A DNA stretch of 45,281 bases from an uncultured Acidimicrobiales bacterium (lineage in GTDB: Bacteria > Actinomycetota > Acidimicrobiia > Acidimicrobiales > SZUA-35), in assembly GCA_937930695.1 (NCBI GenBank), contig CALHCB010000041.1:1-45281 (forward strand), written 5' to 3'. A model generated the notes under the pieces. That model was not told the origin of the DNA. It made no database searches and worked only from the letters and a program-made list of their open reading frames with translations. Below are positions 15,535-23,729 of this stretch, piece after piece. A program made the translations under genes and the position numbers. Each line of letters starts with the position of its first letter. The first letter of the stretch is position 1.

Positions 15535-16421
15535 TGCCGTGGGTGTTTACCAAGACTCGCAATCGACGATCGCACGTCGCGGCGCTTGTCTGCCGATAGT
15601 CCCTTCGCCGCTCCAACGGCAAGGCCTGCGGCTTCAACTGCCTTGAGAACGACGAGCCCGCCGGTGGCCAGTGGATCGATGCGCAGGAGATCGCCTGCAG
15701 ACCTGAGTTCGGGTCGAGCAAGCCGACGTGGTCGATCGTCCGTCCTTGTCCTCACGTAGCGCACGAAGGTCACCCCGTAGTACTGCTTCTTGCGAAAGGT
15801 CTCTCGAAGCGAGATCCGACCGTCGTCGTGCAGAATCGGCGCTTCGGTGCGGTGAAGCCGCCGATTTGGGGCTCCAGCTTCGATGCGATCGCTGAGATCC
15901 CAATCTTCTCCGGCAACGAGATCCTCGCGGTAGCCACCGATCGAGCGCACGTCGTCAGTGGCGAAGACTCTGGCGGCCTCGACATCAGCGTTCCCGAGGT
16001 AGAGGCGCTTCTCGAGCGCCCGGCAACGGGCGAAGAAGCCCTCGCCGAATGAGGTTTCGGGAACGATGACTCCCGCAGCTTCGGTGGTGGCAAACATTGC
16101 GGAGGCTTCAGCGCAAACGTCAGGCGTGAGCACCATGTCTGCATCAAAGAAGGCAACGAGGGGCGCACGAGCGACGTGAAGCCCGACGTTCCGCTGCGTG
16201 CTGCGTTCTGGCCCGGCAAGGATGACGCGGTCGGCAAACCGCTTTGCGATCACTCGGGTCTGATCCGTCGAATGGTTGTCGACGACGATGAGTTCAATGG
16301 TGGAGCCACGCTGGTTTCCAATGCTCTCGAGACAGGCTTCGATCGTCCGGCCAGCGTTTCTTGTCGGCACCACGACGGTGAGGTCAGGTGTGAATTCAGG
16401 AGCGAGGGAGGAGGTCGTCAT
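15531..16421 (-). CDS. Glycosyltransferase family 2
   Basis: A 296-residue GT-A fold transferase. Motifs are the nucleotide-binding start LTVVVPTRNAGRTIEACL, VVDNHSTDQT, the DxD-type metal site FFDADMVL, and the acceptor-side segment VAGEDWDLSDRI. No membrane helices are clear, so it works at the cytoplasmic face. I chose the ATG at 16421, giving a 26-bp overlap with the upstream GT4 gene; earlier in-frame starts would only lengthen that overlap. Its stop overlaps the start of the AftD-like gene by 4 bp. Role inferred: adds a sugar to the lipid-linked product of this operon. Confidence 0.88.
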   Translation of the reverse strand: MTTSSLAPEFTPDLTVVVPTRNAGRTIEACLESIGNQRGSTIELIVVDNHSTDQTRVIAKRFADRVILAGPERSTQRNVGLHVARAPLVAFFDADMVLTPDVCAEASAMFATTEAAGVIVPETSFGEGFFARCRALEKRLYLGNADVEAARVFATDDVRSIGGYREDLVAGEDWDLSDRIEAGAPNRRLHRTEAPILHDDGRISLRETFRKKQYYGVTFVRYVRTRTDDRPRRLARPELRSAGDLLRIDPLATGGLVVLKAVEAAGLAVGAAKGLSADKRRDVRSSIASLGKHPRQ

Positions 16422-17529
16422 GACGGAATCCTTGAGTGTGCGATGGCGGGTTGGCATGCGATCCATGAAGAGCACACACGAGCAGGAGGTGTTCGGCGAA
16501 GCGTTCGCTGATGAGATCCCACGAGAATGTGCCGGCGGAGAGTTCTTGGGTCCCTGCCCGCATGAGTCCGGGGAGCGACGAGACGAGCGCCTCGGCTAGG
16601 GCTTCAGGTCGCGGCTCGACGAGTTGGCCGCCAGCAGCTGCGATGGAGTCGCTCAAACCCGCGACGTTGTAGCCAATCGTCGGAGTTCCCATCGCAGCTG
16701 CCTCATCGACCACCATCCCCCACCCTTCTCGCACCGAAGTGACAACAAGGACATGGGCGGCGGCCATGATCTCGAACTTTTCTTTTTGGCTGACTCGGCC
16801 CATGAGCTCGATGCCGTCAACTCCGCTCAGTCGCTTGTGCAAATCACCGCTGCCGACGACACGAAGACGCAGATCAGGGAACGATGGACGAGCGAGCCGG
16901 ACGGCTTCGGCCGCGTGGTGGGGTCGCTTGTTACGGGACAGCCTTCCAACGAAGAGCGCTGTCGGTTGGTTGTCCTTCTTCACCGGGACGGGCGGAATCG
17001 GATCGAGCCCGCACCCGATGTTCGCCACGCGCTGAATGCCGGCGCCGACAAGTGAACGCCGGCTCGACTCCGAGACGGTCACCGTTGGGACATAGCGCAT
17101 CGCCTTCAGCCAGCGAGGTTCGAGCAAGTAGCGTCCAACGGCTGCCGCAGGCGCAGACACCTCCGCGTTCCAGACCTCTCTGGCCAACTGGTGGGCGAAC
17201 GCCAAGACGGGCGTCTCTGGCTCGACCCACTCATGGCAAAGGAAGGGCCGAGTATTCACCTCATCCACGACGACGTCGTACCGGCGGAGGTAGCCAAATG
17301 ACTGGTACCAGCGCTTCGCTTCCCGGTACACGCTGAGGCGCGTTCCGGATCTGATGTGTTCGACACCGTCAATGACGTCAGTCGCTGGCTGATCGGCAAC
17401 GGCGCTGCTGAAGAGCGTCGCTTGGTGCCCATCTGCGACGAGTCGCCGAAGGACTTGGTGGGTATAGGTCTCGGCGCCACCACGACTGGGGTGCGTCGTG
17501 TCTCGCCAGTTACAAACGAGGATTCTCAT
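16396..17529 (-). CDS. Glycosyltransferase family 4
   Basis: A 377-residue GT-B glycosyltransferase. The N-terminal domain starts MRILVCNWRDTTHPSRGGAE with the GGAE glycine-rich loop for the acceptor side. The C-terminal nucleotide-sugar domain has FVGRLSRNKRPHHAAEA and the EX7E-type region VREGWGMVVDEAAAMGTPTIG. Length is normal. Its ATG overlaps the stop of the flippase-GT2 gene by 4 bp (ATGA), and its end overlaps the next GT2 gene by 26 bp. It probably adds a sugar at the cytoplasmic side during assembly of the glycan made by this operon. Confidence 0.9.
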   Translation of the reverse strand: MRILVCNWRDTTHPSRGGAETYTHQVLRRLVADGHQATLFSSAVADQPATDVIDGVEHIRSGTRLSVYREAKRWYQSFGYLRRYDVVVDEVNTRPFLCHEWVEPETPVLAFAHQLAREVWNAEVSAPAAAVGRYLLEPRWLKAMRYVPTVTVSESSRRSLVGAGIQRVANIGCGLDPIPPVPVKKDNQPTALFVGRLSRNKRPHHAAEAVRLARPSFPDLRLRVVGSGDLHKRLSGVDGIELMGRVSQKEKFEIMAAAHVLVVTSVREGWGMVVDEAAAMGTPTIGYNVAGLSDSIAAAGGQLVEPRPEALAEALVSSLPGLMRAGTQELSAGTFSWDLISERFAEHLLLVCALHGSHANPPSHTQGFRHDDLLPRS

Positions 17530-19556
17530 GTGGCTGCTCTCAGATCGGTGGAGGTGGCAACGTTCGTCGGGATCTCGGAGTCATTCCGTCGACTTGGGGC
17601 GCCCAAGCGGAAGAGGAGTTGCATGGTGTCCACAGCCGCACGTGCGGTTCGACGCAGATCGAGCGTGGAGCAGCTGTCGGGTTGGATTGTGACGGGCGCC
17701 TCGACGAAGTGGCCATGGCCAATTGCTCGCGCCAGAACCAAGAGTTCGAGATCGAGAAGGAATCCCGTCTCCGACGTGAGCGGGAGAACATCGACAATGA
17801 GATCTCGTCGAAAGACCTTGGCTCCGACTTGGCTATCGGGAATCGTCGAGCCGAGCAGTATTCGGGCAACGACGGACAAGCTGAAGGTCATTGCTCGGCG
17901 GGACAGGAGACGACCGGATGACTGAGCGAAGGGATGGCGTTTGGAGCCAATCACGGCGTCGCATTCGATCGTTTCGATGTAGGTGACCATCCGAAGGAGA
18001 TCGCGAGGATGAATGTCTCCGTCACCGTCAAGCATGGCAATGTTGCGACCCGTCGCCAGAGTCATCCCGGTTCGCAGGGCTGCTCCCTTGCCTCGGTTGA
18101 TGTCGTGGCGGATAACTCTGATGCGATGGTCCTCGAGGGCGTGAATTGCGTCTTCGCTACCGTCGGTCGAGCCGTCTGATATGGCCAGAACCTCGAGATC
18201 GATTTCCCACTCATCAGCGGCTTCAAGCAGCCGAGCGATGGTTTGGCTTGGTCGGTCGCCCTCGTTGAGAAACGGAAGGACGACACTCAGCTGGGTCGAT
18301 GCGTCCGGCCGCGGACCAGTCCCGTGATGGCGGAGCTGGCTCGTCCGCACTCGAAGCAGTGGTGCCGCCACGAACACGCTCGACACGATTCCGCTGCTCA
18401 AGACCGACAACGCAATGTTGCGAGGAGTGGGATCCACAAGCCACGTGGAAAGTGCCAAGACAGCACACCCGAGCCAAACTCGATTGGCCAGACGAACGTT
18501 GCCTTGGGCCAAGTGGTAGTTCACGAGCGCCGTGAGGATCCCGAACCAAAGCGCAGCTCCAGAGAGCATCAGCAGGACGCCGTGGTCGATCAGAAAGTTG
18601 GGCCCGAGGAGCACCGGGGCGAGCACGGGAGTCGCCGTGATCAGGATGAGGGTCGTTGCGAGACCGAGCACGAGTGTCCACAACAACAGATCGCTCAGCA
18701 GGTTCCTCGCCTTGGCATTCGGTTCCGAGAGCCCCGGCAGGGATGAGGTGATGGCTGCCTGGGGAAGGAATAGGACGGTTCGTGCCGCGAGTGCGGCGGC
18801 TGCATAGGTGCCGGCCCCAACTGGGTCGAGATGATGTCGAACGAGAACCGTGTCGATGCCTGCAACGAGCCAGAGGCCCGTGAAGGCGGAGGATCCGCCA
18901 ACAGTGTCGCCGAGGTGGACGACGAGCCTCCACGCCAACCCAGGTGACGATTCTCGAGAGGCGAATATTGCCATCGCTGACACAGCCGTGACCTCGCTGG
19001 CGATGGTCCCGATCAAGGCAGTTGTCATCGTTCCGCCGAACCAGACCAGGGCGGCGCCAAATCCGACTCGCATGACATTGCCTGCCATGAGTGACACGGC
19101 GAGCTCGCGGTATCGGGTCGAGCCGAGGAGGACGGAGCGAAGCACGATGCCAACCAGGGAAGGCACAAGGAACGCTCCGAGCAACATCACATCAAGCAAG
19201 TTGGTGATGTGGAGAAAGCGTCCGAGCGCTGGAGCGCCCATGGTCATGACGGCAGCGCCGACGAGACCGATCTGGGCAAACCGAAGACACAGCGGTCCAT
19301 GGTCCACGGATCGCCCTCTGCGCCGATTCTCTACCACTTGGGCAGTCAGCTGAACCTCGAGTGCGCCGGCGGGAATGGCAACACCCAGGAGAATCGTGAG
19401 AAGGGCAGAGAGCGATCCGTAGCTAGCCGGGCCGAGTCCCCGGGCCGCGAGGAGGTGGAAGACCACATTCCCGGCGGTGACCGAAGACAGGGAGGCGAAG
19501 AGGGCGAACTGCGTGTTCGCCAAACGATGAGCCCGCAGCGAAGCGAACGAGATCAT
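17526..19556 (-). CDS. Fused flippase (Wzx/MATE-like) + GT2 (DPM-like) protein
   Basis: A 676-residue two-domain protein. Residues 1 to about 415 form a polysaccharide-biosynthesis flippase with roughly 12 hydrophobic helices and the typical start FALFASLSSVTAGNVVFHLL and ARGLGPASYGSLSAL. Residues from about 422 are a GT2 domain close to dolichol/polyprenyl-phosphate sugar synthases: LSVVLPFLNEGDRPSQTI, AISDGSTDGSEDAI, NRGKGAALRTGM, the DxD-type site MLDGDGDIHP, and DSQVGAKVFRRD. The whole frame is open with no weak junction, so the fusion is real rather than a frameshift artefact. It would synthesise a polyprenyl-phosphate sugar and flip it in one polypeptide, which suits the extracytosolic AftD-like enzyme downstream. 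The ATG shares one base with the preceding stop (TGATG). Confidence 0.85.
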   Translation of the reverse strand: MISFASLRAHRLANTQFALFASLSSVTAGNVVFHLLAARGLGPASYGSLSALLTILLGVAIPAGALEVQLTAQVVENRRRGRSVDHGPLCLRFAQIGLVGAAVMTMGAPALGRFLHITNLLDVMLLGAFLVPSLVGIVLRSVLLGSTRYRELAVSLMAGNVMRVGFGAALVWFGGTMTTALIGTIASEVTAVSAMAIFASRESSPGLAWRLVVHLGDTVGGSSAFTGLWLVAGIDTVLVRHHLDPVGAGTYAAAALAARTVLFLPQAAITSSLPGLSEPNAKARNLLSDLLLWTLVLGLATTLILITATPVLAPVLLGPNFLIDHGVLLMLSGAALWFGILTALVNYHLAQGNVRLANRVWLGCAVLALSTWLVDPTPRNIALSVLSSGIVSSVFVAAPLLRVRTSQLRHHGTGPRPDASTQLSVVLPFLNEGDRPSQTIARLLEAADEWEIDLEVLAISDGSTDGSEDAIHALEDHRIRVIRHDINRGKGAALRTGMTLATGRNIAMLDGDGDIHPRDLLRMVTYIETIECDAVIGSKRHPFAQSSGRLLSRRAMTFSLSVVARILLGSTIPDSQVGAKVFRRDLIVDVLPLTSETGFLLDLELLVLARAIGHGHFVEAPVTIQPDSCSTLDLRRTARAAVDTMQLLFRLGAPSRRNDSEIPTNVATSTDLRAAT

Positions 19557-20131
19557 CAGACCAGGTGACGTCGACGACTCACAGCGGCGAGAAGAACGCC
19601 GGCTCCGGTGAGGCTGGCAGCCACGATAAGCAGAATGGTTGACGTGCTCCCGGTGTAGGCAAGTGCCGAAGGTGGTGGGCTGTCGGTGCCAGTGCCTGAG
19701 CTTGTGCCGCCGCTGCTCTGACGTGCCGTGGTGGATGTGGTGCCACTTGATGCGGCGCCGATCGAGACACTCTGGCTGAGGACGAGGCTGCCCGTCGCAT
19801 TGGCGCCCGTCGCTTGGAGCTGGCAGCTACCGCTGGAGAGACTGCTTGGCACGGTTATCGATGCGCTGATGGCCCCAGTCGAACTGGCGGTTGTTGAACC
19901 GACACCGACACCGCACAACGACAGTGAGACAGATGCATTGGGATTGAACCCGCCACCGGCGAGCGCGAGCAGATCTCCAGAAACAACAGCGCCAGCAACT
20001 TGGCTTCCGTCTTCTGTAACGCTGAGATCTCCCGTGGAGACTGGGTACTGTTGGGCCTGGACAAGACTGGCGGAGAACATCACGCCCAATCCAAGGAGCG
20101 CCGCCACCGTCGACAACCACATTCGTTTCAT
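19556..20131 (-). CDS. LAxTG cell-surface protein (class E sortase substrate)
   Basis: A 191-residue secreted protein. Residues 1-27 are a signal peptide (MKRMWLSTVAALLGLGVMFS, cleavage near AQA). Residues about 40-115 look like a small Ig-like domain with two cysteines (SLCGVG and SGSCQL), followed by a Ser/Thr/Gly linker. The C-terminus has LAYTG at residues 157-161, then a hydrophobic stretch (ILLIVAASLTGAGVLLAAV) and the basic tail SRRRHLV. LAxTG is the class E sortase motif of high-GC actinobacteria. A good Shine-Dalgarno sequence (AGAGGGA) precedes the ATG. It heads the glycan operon, so it may be the acceptor, anchor or organiser of the glycan. No sortase is encoded in the window. Confidence 0.85.
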   Translation of the reverse strand: MKRMWLSTVAALLGLGVMFSASLVQAQQYPVSTGDLSVTEDGSQVAGAVVSGDLLALAGGGFNPNASVSLSLCGVGVGSTTASSTGAISASITVPSSLSSGSCQLQATGANATGSLVLSQSVSIGAASSGTTSTTARQSSGGTSSGTGTDSPPPSALAYTGSTSTILLIVAASLTGAGVLLAAVSRRRHLV

Positions 20132-20162
20132 TTCAATCCCTCTGAGTCTCGGCTGACAGCTA

Positions 20163-20189
20163 ATACATCAACCTTGTACAAGCATGTAT
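20163..20189. promoter_or_regulatory. Palindromic operator-like site upstream of the glycan operon
   Basis: CTTGTACAAG at 20173-20182 is a perfect 10-bp palindrome, flanked by ATACAT (20163-20168) and ATGTAT (20184-20189). It lies 32-58 bp upstream of the ATG of the LAxTG protein, where a repressor or activator would bind. Its CTTGTA/TACAAG half-sites are the same as those in the larger palindrome at 32097-32130. Confidence 0.45.
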
Positions 20190-20272
20190 CGGATGCGCCT
20201 GAAATGATGTGAGAGATCAGGCGAGAAACTCAGCGAGATTCGGACCGCGGCGACAGAGGGAAGCGGAACGTC

Positions 20273-21160
20273 TTAGGGATGCGTTGGGCGAGCACCATCG
20301 AGAGTGAGTCTGAAACACAGGATGAACGGAAGTCCGTCGAACCCAGCATGGAGCGCGTCCTCCATGAGAGGACGGAGAGGGTTGGTACGCAGAACGCTTG
20401 CGTCGTAGGGCACCTCGACACACTCGTCGACCCGAACGTCAACCGCAGCGAAGGCGTTCAACCACGACGCGATCGGATGGTGGTGGTTTCGCACGAACTG
20501 CATGCCTGCGTCGAACCCGCCATAGAAGGCCTGTCCCCCGAGCGCCGACACCATCGGGTGGGGCTCGCTAATGATGATGGTGCCTCCCGGTCGAACCACT
20601 CGGGCCAGCTCTGCGACTGCCGGCGCTGGATCGGCGAGATGGCAGATGGCGAGCGATGCGATCGCGAAGTCGACGCTGTCGTCGTCGACCGGCAGATCGT
20701 CGAGCATCCCCAACTTTGTGTTGGCAGAGGGCAGCTTCGTTCGGGCGATATCGAGCATCTCGGGGGTTGCGTCGACTGCAATCACCTCGCACCCGAGGTC
20801 GAGCAGTGTTGCTGCCTGGCGGCCGGTTCCGCATCCGGCATCGAGTGCACGGACCGGGGTTTCCGCTTCCTGGAGCGAAACCACCGACTCACGAATCCAC
20901 GGTCGCACGATGATTTCTTCTGCGTCGATCATCGGGTTCGGTCCGTCGTAGCTCGAGGACCAGTCTCGGTAGCCATCGCTCACCGTTTGTTCGCTCGGGT
21001 TGAGCGTCAGGTTGTGAGGAAACTCCCCCGCTCGTTGCAGCACGGACTCGAGTTCGTTCATGCGCACCCGGTTGTCGGCACCGGGCTCGTACCAGCGACG
21101 AAGTAGCGCGACGCCAATCACGCCAGCCATGTAGTGAGCAGCAAGGACATCATCAGCCAT
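20273..21160 (-). CDS. Class I SAM-dependent methyltransferase
   Basis: A 295-residue protein. The C-terminal two thirds form a Rossmann methyltransferase: motif I VRALDAGCGTGRQAATLL, VIAVDATPEMLDIAR, LDDLPVDDDSVDFAIASLAI and VVRPGGTIIISEPHP. The N-terminal ~100 residues are helical (ADDVLAAHYMAGVIGVALLR) and may cap the active site. Start choice: the ATG at 21160 has TACCGT 6 nt upstream and avoids overlap with pyrE. It follows pyrE by 64 bp on the same strand. It resembles UbiE/Methyltransf_11 proteins; the substrate cannot be predicted. Confidence 0.8.
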   Translation of the reverse strand: MADDVLAAHYMAGVIGVALLRRWYEPGADNRVRMNELESVLQRAGEFPHNLTLNPSEQTVSDGYRDWSSSYDGPNPMIDAEEIIVRPWIRESVVSLQEAETPVRALDAGCGTGRQAATLLDLGCEVIAVDATPEMLDIARTKLPSANTKLGMLDDLPVDDDSVDFAIASLAICHLADPAPAVAELARVVRPGGTIIISEPHPMVSALGGQAFYGGFDAGMQFVRNHHHPIASWLNAFAAVDVRVDECVEVPYDASVLRTNPLRPLMEDALHAGFDGLPFILCFRLTLDGARPTHP

Positions 21161-21224
21161 CGCTCGACGGTACTCAGGAAGAGATATCGAGAACAGCGAG
21201 TTCTGAGACGACCCAGTTGTTTGT

Positions 21225-21746
21225 TCAGCCGTCCTGTTGCTCACCGAGGTCGGACCGAGTGAACAGCGAAAGAAGCTCAAGATTGTCTTCAGCGAGATTC
21301 TCGGCGCCACCTTGTTGGCGATCAATCACGGTGAGTGCAGCAGCGATGTTCGCGCCTCGAGCTCGGAGGTCTTGGGCCGACAGCCGAATCTGTCCACCCG
21401 TGGTGACGACGTCTTCAACAACGAGAACTCGGCGCTCTTCGATGTCGGCCCCCTCAGCAAGACGGGCCGTGCCGTATGACTTTGGAATCTTCCGAACGAA
21501 AGCGACGGGCAAGCCCGTGCGCAGCGACAGTGCGGTTGCGACGGGAATGCCACCGAGTTCGAGCCCTGCGAGCACTTCGGTGTCGGCCGGAATGAGCGGG
21601 ACCAAGGCTTCAGCGACGCGAGAAAGAAGTTCCGGGCGAGCTTCGAATTGGTACTTATCGAAATAGTCGTTGGCGACGAGGCCGGAGCGAAGCGTGAATT
21701 TGCCGCTGAGCTGGGCGACAGCGGCGATCTCGTAGGCAAGCGTCAT
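21225..21746 (-). CDS. pyrE: Orotate phosphoribosyltransferase
   Basis: A 173-residue phosphoribosyltransferase making OMP from orotate and PRPP in pyrimidine synthesis. The PRPP-binding motif VLVVEDVVTTGGQI is at residues 107-120. The substrate region GKFTLRSGLVANDYFDKYQF and the loop segment AFVRKIPKSYGTA (loop Lys) are also typical of OPRTases. I chose the ATG at 21746, 13 bp after the stop of the small membrane protein gene upstream, which suggests co-transcription. No other pyr genes are in the window. Confidence 0.9.
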   Translation of the reverse strand: MTLAYEIAAVAQLSGKFTLRSGLVANDYFDKYQFEARPELLSRVAEALVPLIPADTEVLAGLELGGIPVATALSLRTGLPVAFVRKIPKSYGTARLAEGADIEERRVLVVEDVVTTGGQIRLSAQDLRARGANIAAALTVIDRQQGGAENLAEDNLELLSLFTRSDLGEQQDG

Positions 21747-21759
21747 TCGCAGAGCAGGC

Positions 21760-21972
21760 TCAGACCGCAGCGATCCAAGCTGCGCTGGTCTCGGCGACCG
21801 GTGCCTGTTCGCCACCCCAGCCATCGGTCAGGTCGCTGAACACCACATTGATGAGGACGAAGATGGCCACGATTGCGAGCAAAGAATAGATCTTGTCTTT
21901 GCGAGAGAAGCTGCGCCAGGGCTCCCCGAGTCGACGCTGATGTCCCGGCGTACGGGGATTGTGGATGTCCAT
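21760..21972 (-). CDS. Small single-span membrane protein upstream of pyrE
   Basis: A 70-residue protein with a polar basic N-terminus (HQRRLGEPWRSFSRKDKIYS), one membrane helix (LLAIVAIFVLINVVF, about residues 31-45) and a short acidic tail. A Shine-Dalgarno sequence (GAAGGA) lies about 8 nt before the ATG, supporting real translation. It ends 13 bp before pyrE. No family recognised and no function assigned. Confidence 0.6.
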   Translation of the reverse strand: MDIHNPRTPGHQRRLGEPWRSFSRKDKIYSLLAIVAIFVLINVVFSDLTDGWGGEQAPVAETSAAWIAAV

Positions 21973-22071
21973 CTGATGCGTCCTTCAACGAGTGAGCGGC
22001 TGCCAATGGTGGCAGGTCCGATCATGCTTGGCGATTCGGGGACTTTGTCCCGGTTGCGCCATTCTAGGGCA

Positions 22072-22857
22072 ATGCGACTGACCGTCCGAGGCGCCGAAAT
22101 CGAAGTCGATCGATCGGGTCTTGGTCCGACGCTGATTTGGGGCCATGGTTTGTCGTCGAGCCGGGATCGAGAAGACATTGCTCCGCTCGTCCGGTGGCCA
22201 CAGATCAGTGCCGACGTCGTGCGGTACGACGCTCGCGGACACGGTGCGTCTGAGACAACGCCAGACGTAGATAGCTACTCCTGGGCGGCGCTGGCTCTCG
22301 ATCAGTTGGAGCTCGCCGATCAGCTGCAGATTGACACCTATGTTTCCGGCGGAGCATCGATGGGTTGTGGAACGGCGCTGCATTGTGCGGTGACTGCACC
22401 CGATCGAATTCGGGCCCTGATTCTCGCGATCCCACCGACGGGATGGGAGACACGGGCACTCCAGGCCGGCGAGTGGGGAAAGACCGCAGCAGCCATAGAT
22501 GCCAAAGGTGTCGAGTTCATCATCGACGCCCAGGCCGCCATTCCCCCGCCTGCACCGTTCAGTAGCGATCCGGAATGGTACGAGCGCCGAGCGGCGTCGC
22601 TACGAGCCTGGGATCCCGCCCGGCTGGCGCAGGTCTTTCGGGGTGCGGTCACTGCGAACCTTCCTGAACGAGCGTTGATCTCCTCGATCCAGATACCCAC
22701 CCTGATTCTGGCCTGGGAAGGCGATGCGACACATCCCACCTCGACCGCAAACGAACTTCACGAGCTCATTGACGGGTCCGAGCTGCACGTCGCAACCTCC
22801 GAGCATGATCTGGCGAGTTGGACGGATCGGGTTTCCCGATTCATGGCCAATCTGTGA
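22072..22857 (+). CDS. Alpha/beta hydrolase
   Basis: A 261-residue alpha/beta-hydrolase-fold enzyme. Visible elements are the oxyanion region LIWGHGLSSSRD, VVRYDARGHGASE, and the nucleophile elbow GGASMGCG with serine in GxSxG. The late acid loop is ILAWEGDATHPTS and the catalytic histidine is in SEHDLASW. The start at 22072 puts the first strand (MRLTVRGAEIEVDR) at the N-terminus and avoids overlap with the divergent small gene. It ends 12 bp before an enoyl-CoA hydratase-family gene, so the two are probably an operon. The fold is certain; the substrate (ester, lactone or C-C bond) is not. Confidence 0.85.
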   Translation: MRLTVRGAEIEVDRSGLGPTLIWGHGLSSSRDREDIAPLVRWPQISADVVRYDARGHGASETTPDVDSYSWAALALDQLELADQLQIDTYVSGGASMGCGTALHCAVTAPDRIRALILAIPPTGWETRALQAGEWGKTAAAIDAKGVEFIIDAQAAIPPPAPFSSDPEWYERRAASLRAWDPARLAQVFRGAVTANLPERALISSIQIPTLILAWEGDATHPTSTANELHELIDGSELHVATSEHDLASWTDRVSRFMANL

Positions 22858-22869
22858 CAGCCTGGATGG

Positions 22870-23718
22870 ATGGGATATCAGTGTTTTGACCTCGAGGTAA
22901 ACGACAAAGTCGCTCACCTGAAGATGATCCGACCGGACAAGCTGAATTCGATGATTCCGTCGTTCTGGAGCGAACTCCCCCAGATCGTCGATGAATTGTC
23001 GGCGTCCGGATCTGTCCGGGCAATGGTGCTGTCAGGCGAAGGTCGGCACTTTTGTTCGGGAATGGATCTCGAGGTGTTCGCGAACAACGACTCGATCGGA
23101 CCACAGGCATCCTCGGGCAATCGGAGCCGCCGCAACGAACGCTTCCGTTCGACTGCGATGAAGCTCCAGGAGACCTTCTCGTGCATGGAAAACGCCCGGA
23201 TGCCCATTCTGGCGGCGATCCAGGGCGGATGTATCGGCGGCGGAATCGACATGGTGAGTGCCTGCGACATGCGGTACGCCACCGACGACGCGTTCTTCTC
23301 GATTGCAGAGATCAACATCGGTATGACGGCAGATGTCGGGACGCTGCAGCGAATGCCAAAGCTCGTTGCCGAGGGAATCGTCCGCGAACTCGCCTACACC
23401 GGTCGGCGATGGAGCGCGGCAGAAGCCCTGCAGCACGGCTTTGTCAATGCCACATACACCGATCACGAGACGATGCTGGCATCGGTTCTTGATGTGGCAG
23501 CGGAGATCGCGTCAAAGAGTCCGATGGCCGTCTGGGGCACCAAGCAGACAATGCACTACACCCGCGACCACAGCGTTGCTGATGGGTTGGAGTACATCGC
23601 AAACTGGAATGCGGCCATGTTCGATACCGATGACATGGCCGAAGCCTTCACCGCTCAGATGGAGAAGCGGGACGCAGAGTTCCCGGATCTCTTCTCTCTG
23701 AGCGATGGGCTTGGCTGA
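22870..23718 (+). CDS. Delta3,5-delta2,4-dienoyl-CoA isomerase-like (ECH1 family)
   Basis: A 282-residue crotonase-superfamily enzyme. Three acidic residues match those of the mitochondrial dienoyl-CoA isomerase ECH1 in identity and spacing: Asp127 in IGGGIDMV, Glu147 in IAEINIG and Asp155 in MTADVGTLQRMP; rat ECH1 has Asp176, Glu196 and Asp204, the same intervals. The ADVGTLQR block and the C-terminal YTRDHSVADGLEYIANWN are also ECH1-like. The enzyme would shift double bonds during beta-oxidation of unsaturated fatty acids with odd-numbered double bonds. It could still be another hydratase/isomerase, but the three acids make the isomerase call likely. It follows the hydrolase by 12 bp. Confidence 0.85.
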   Translation: MGYQCFDLEVNDKVAHLKMIRPDKLNSMIPSFWSELPQIVDELSASGSVRAMVLSGEGRHFCSGMDLEVFANNDSIGPQASSGNRSRRNERFRSTAMKLQETFSCMENARMPILAAIQGGCIGGGIDMVSACDMRYATDDAFFSIAEINIGMTADVGTLQRMPKLVAEGIVRELAYTGRRWSAAEALQHGFVNATYTDHETMLASVLDVAAEIASKSPMAVWGTKQTMHYTRDHSVADGLEYIANWNAAMFDTDDMAEAFTAQMEKRDAEFPDLFSLSDGLG

Positions 23719-23729
23719 TCCAGGTTGCG

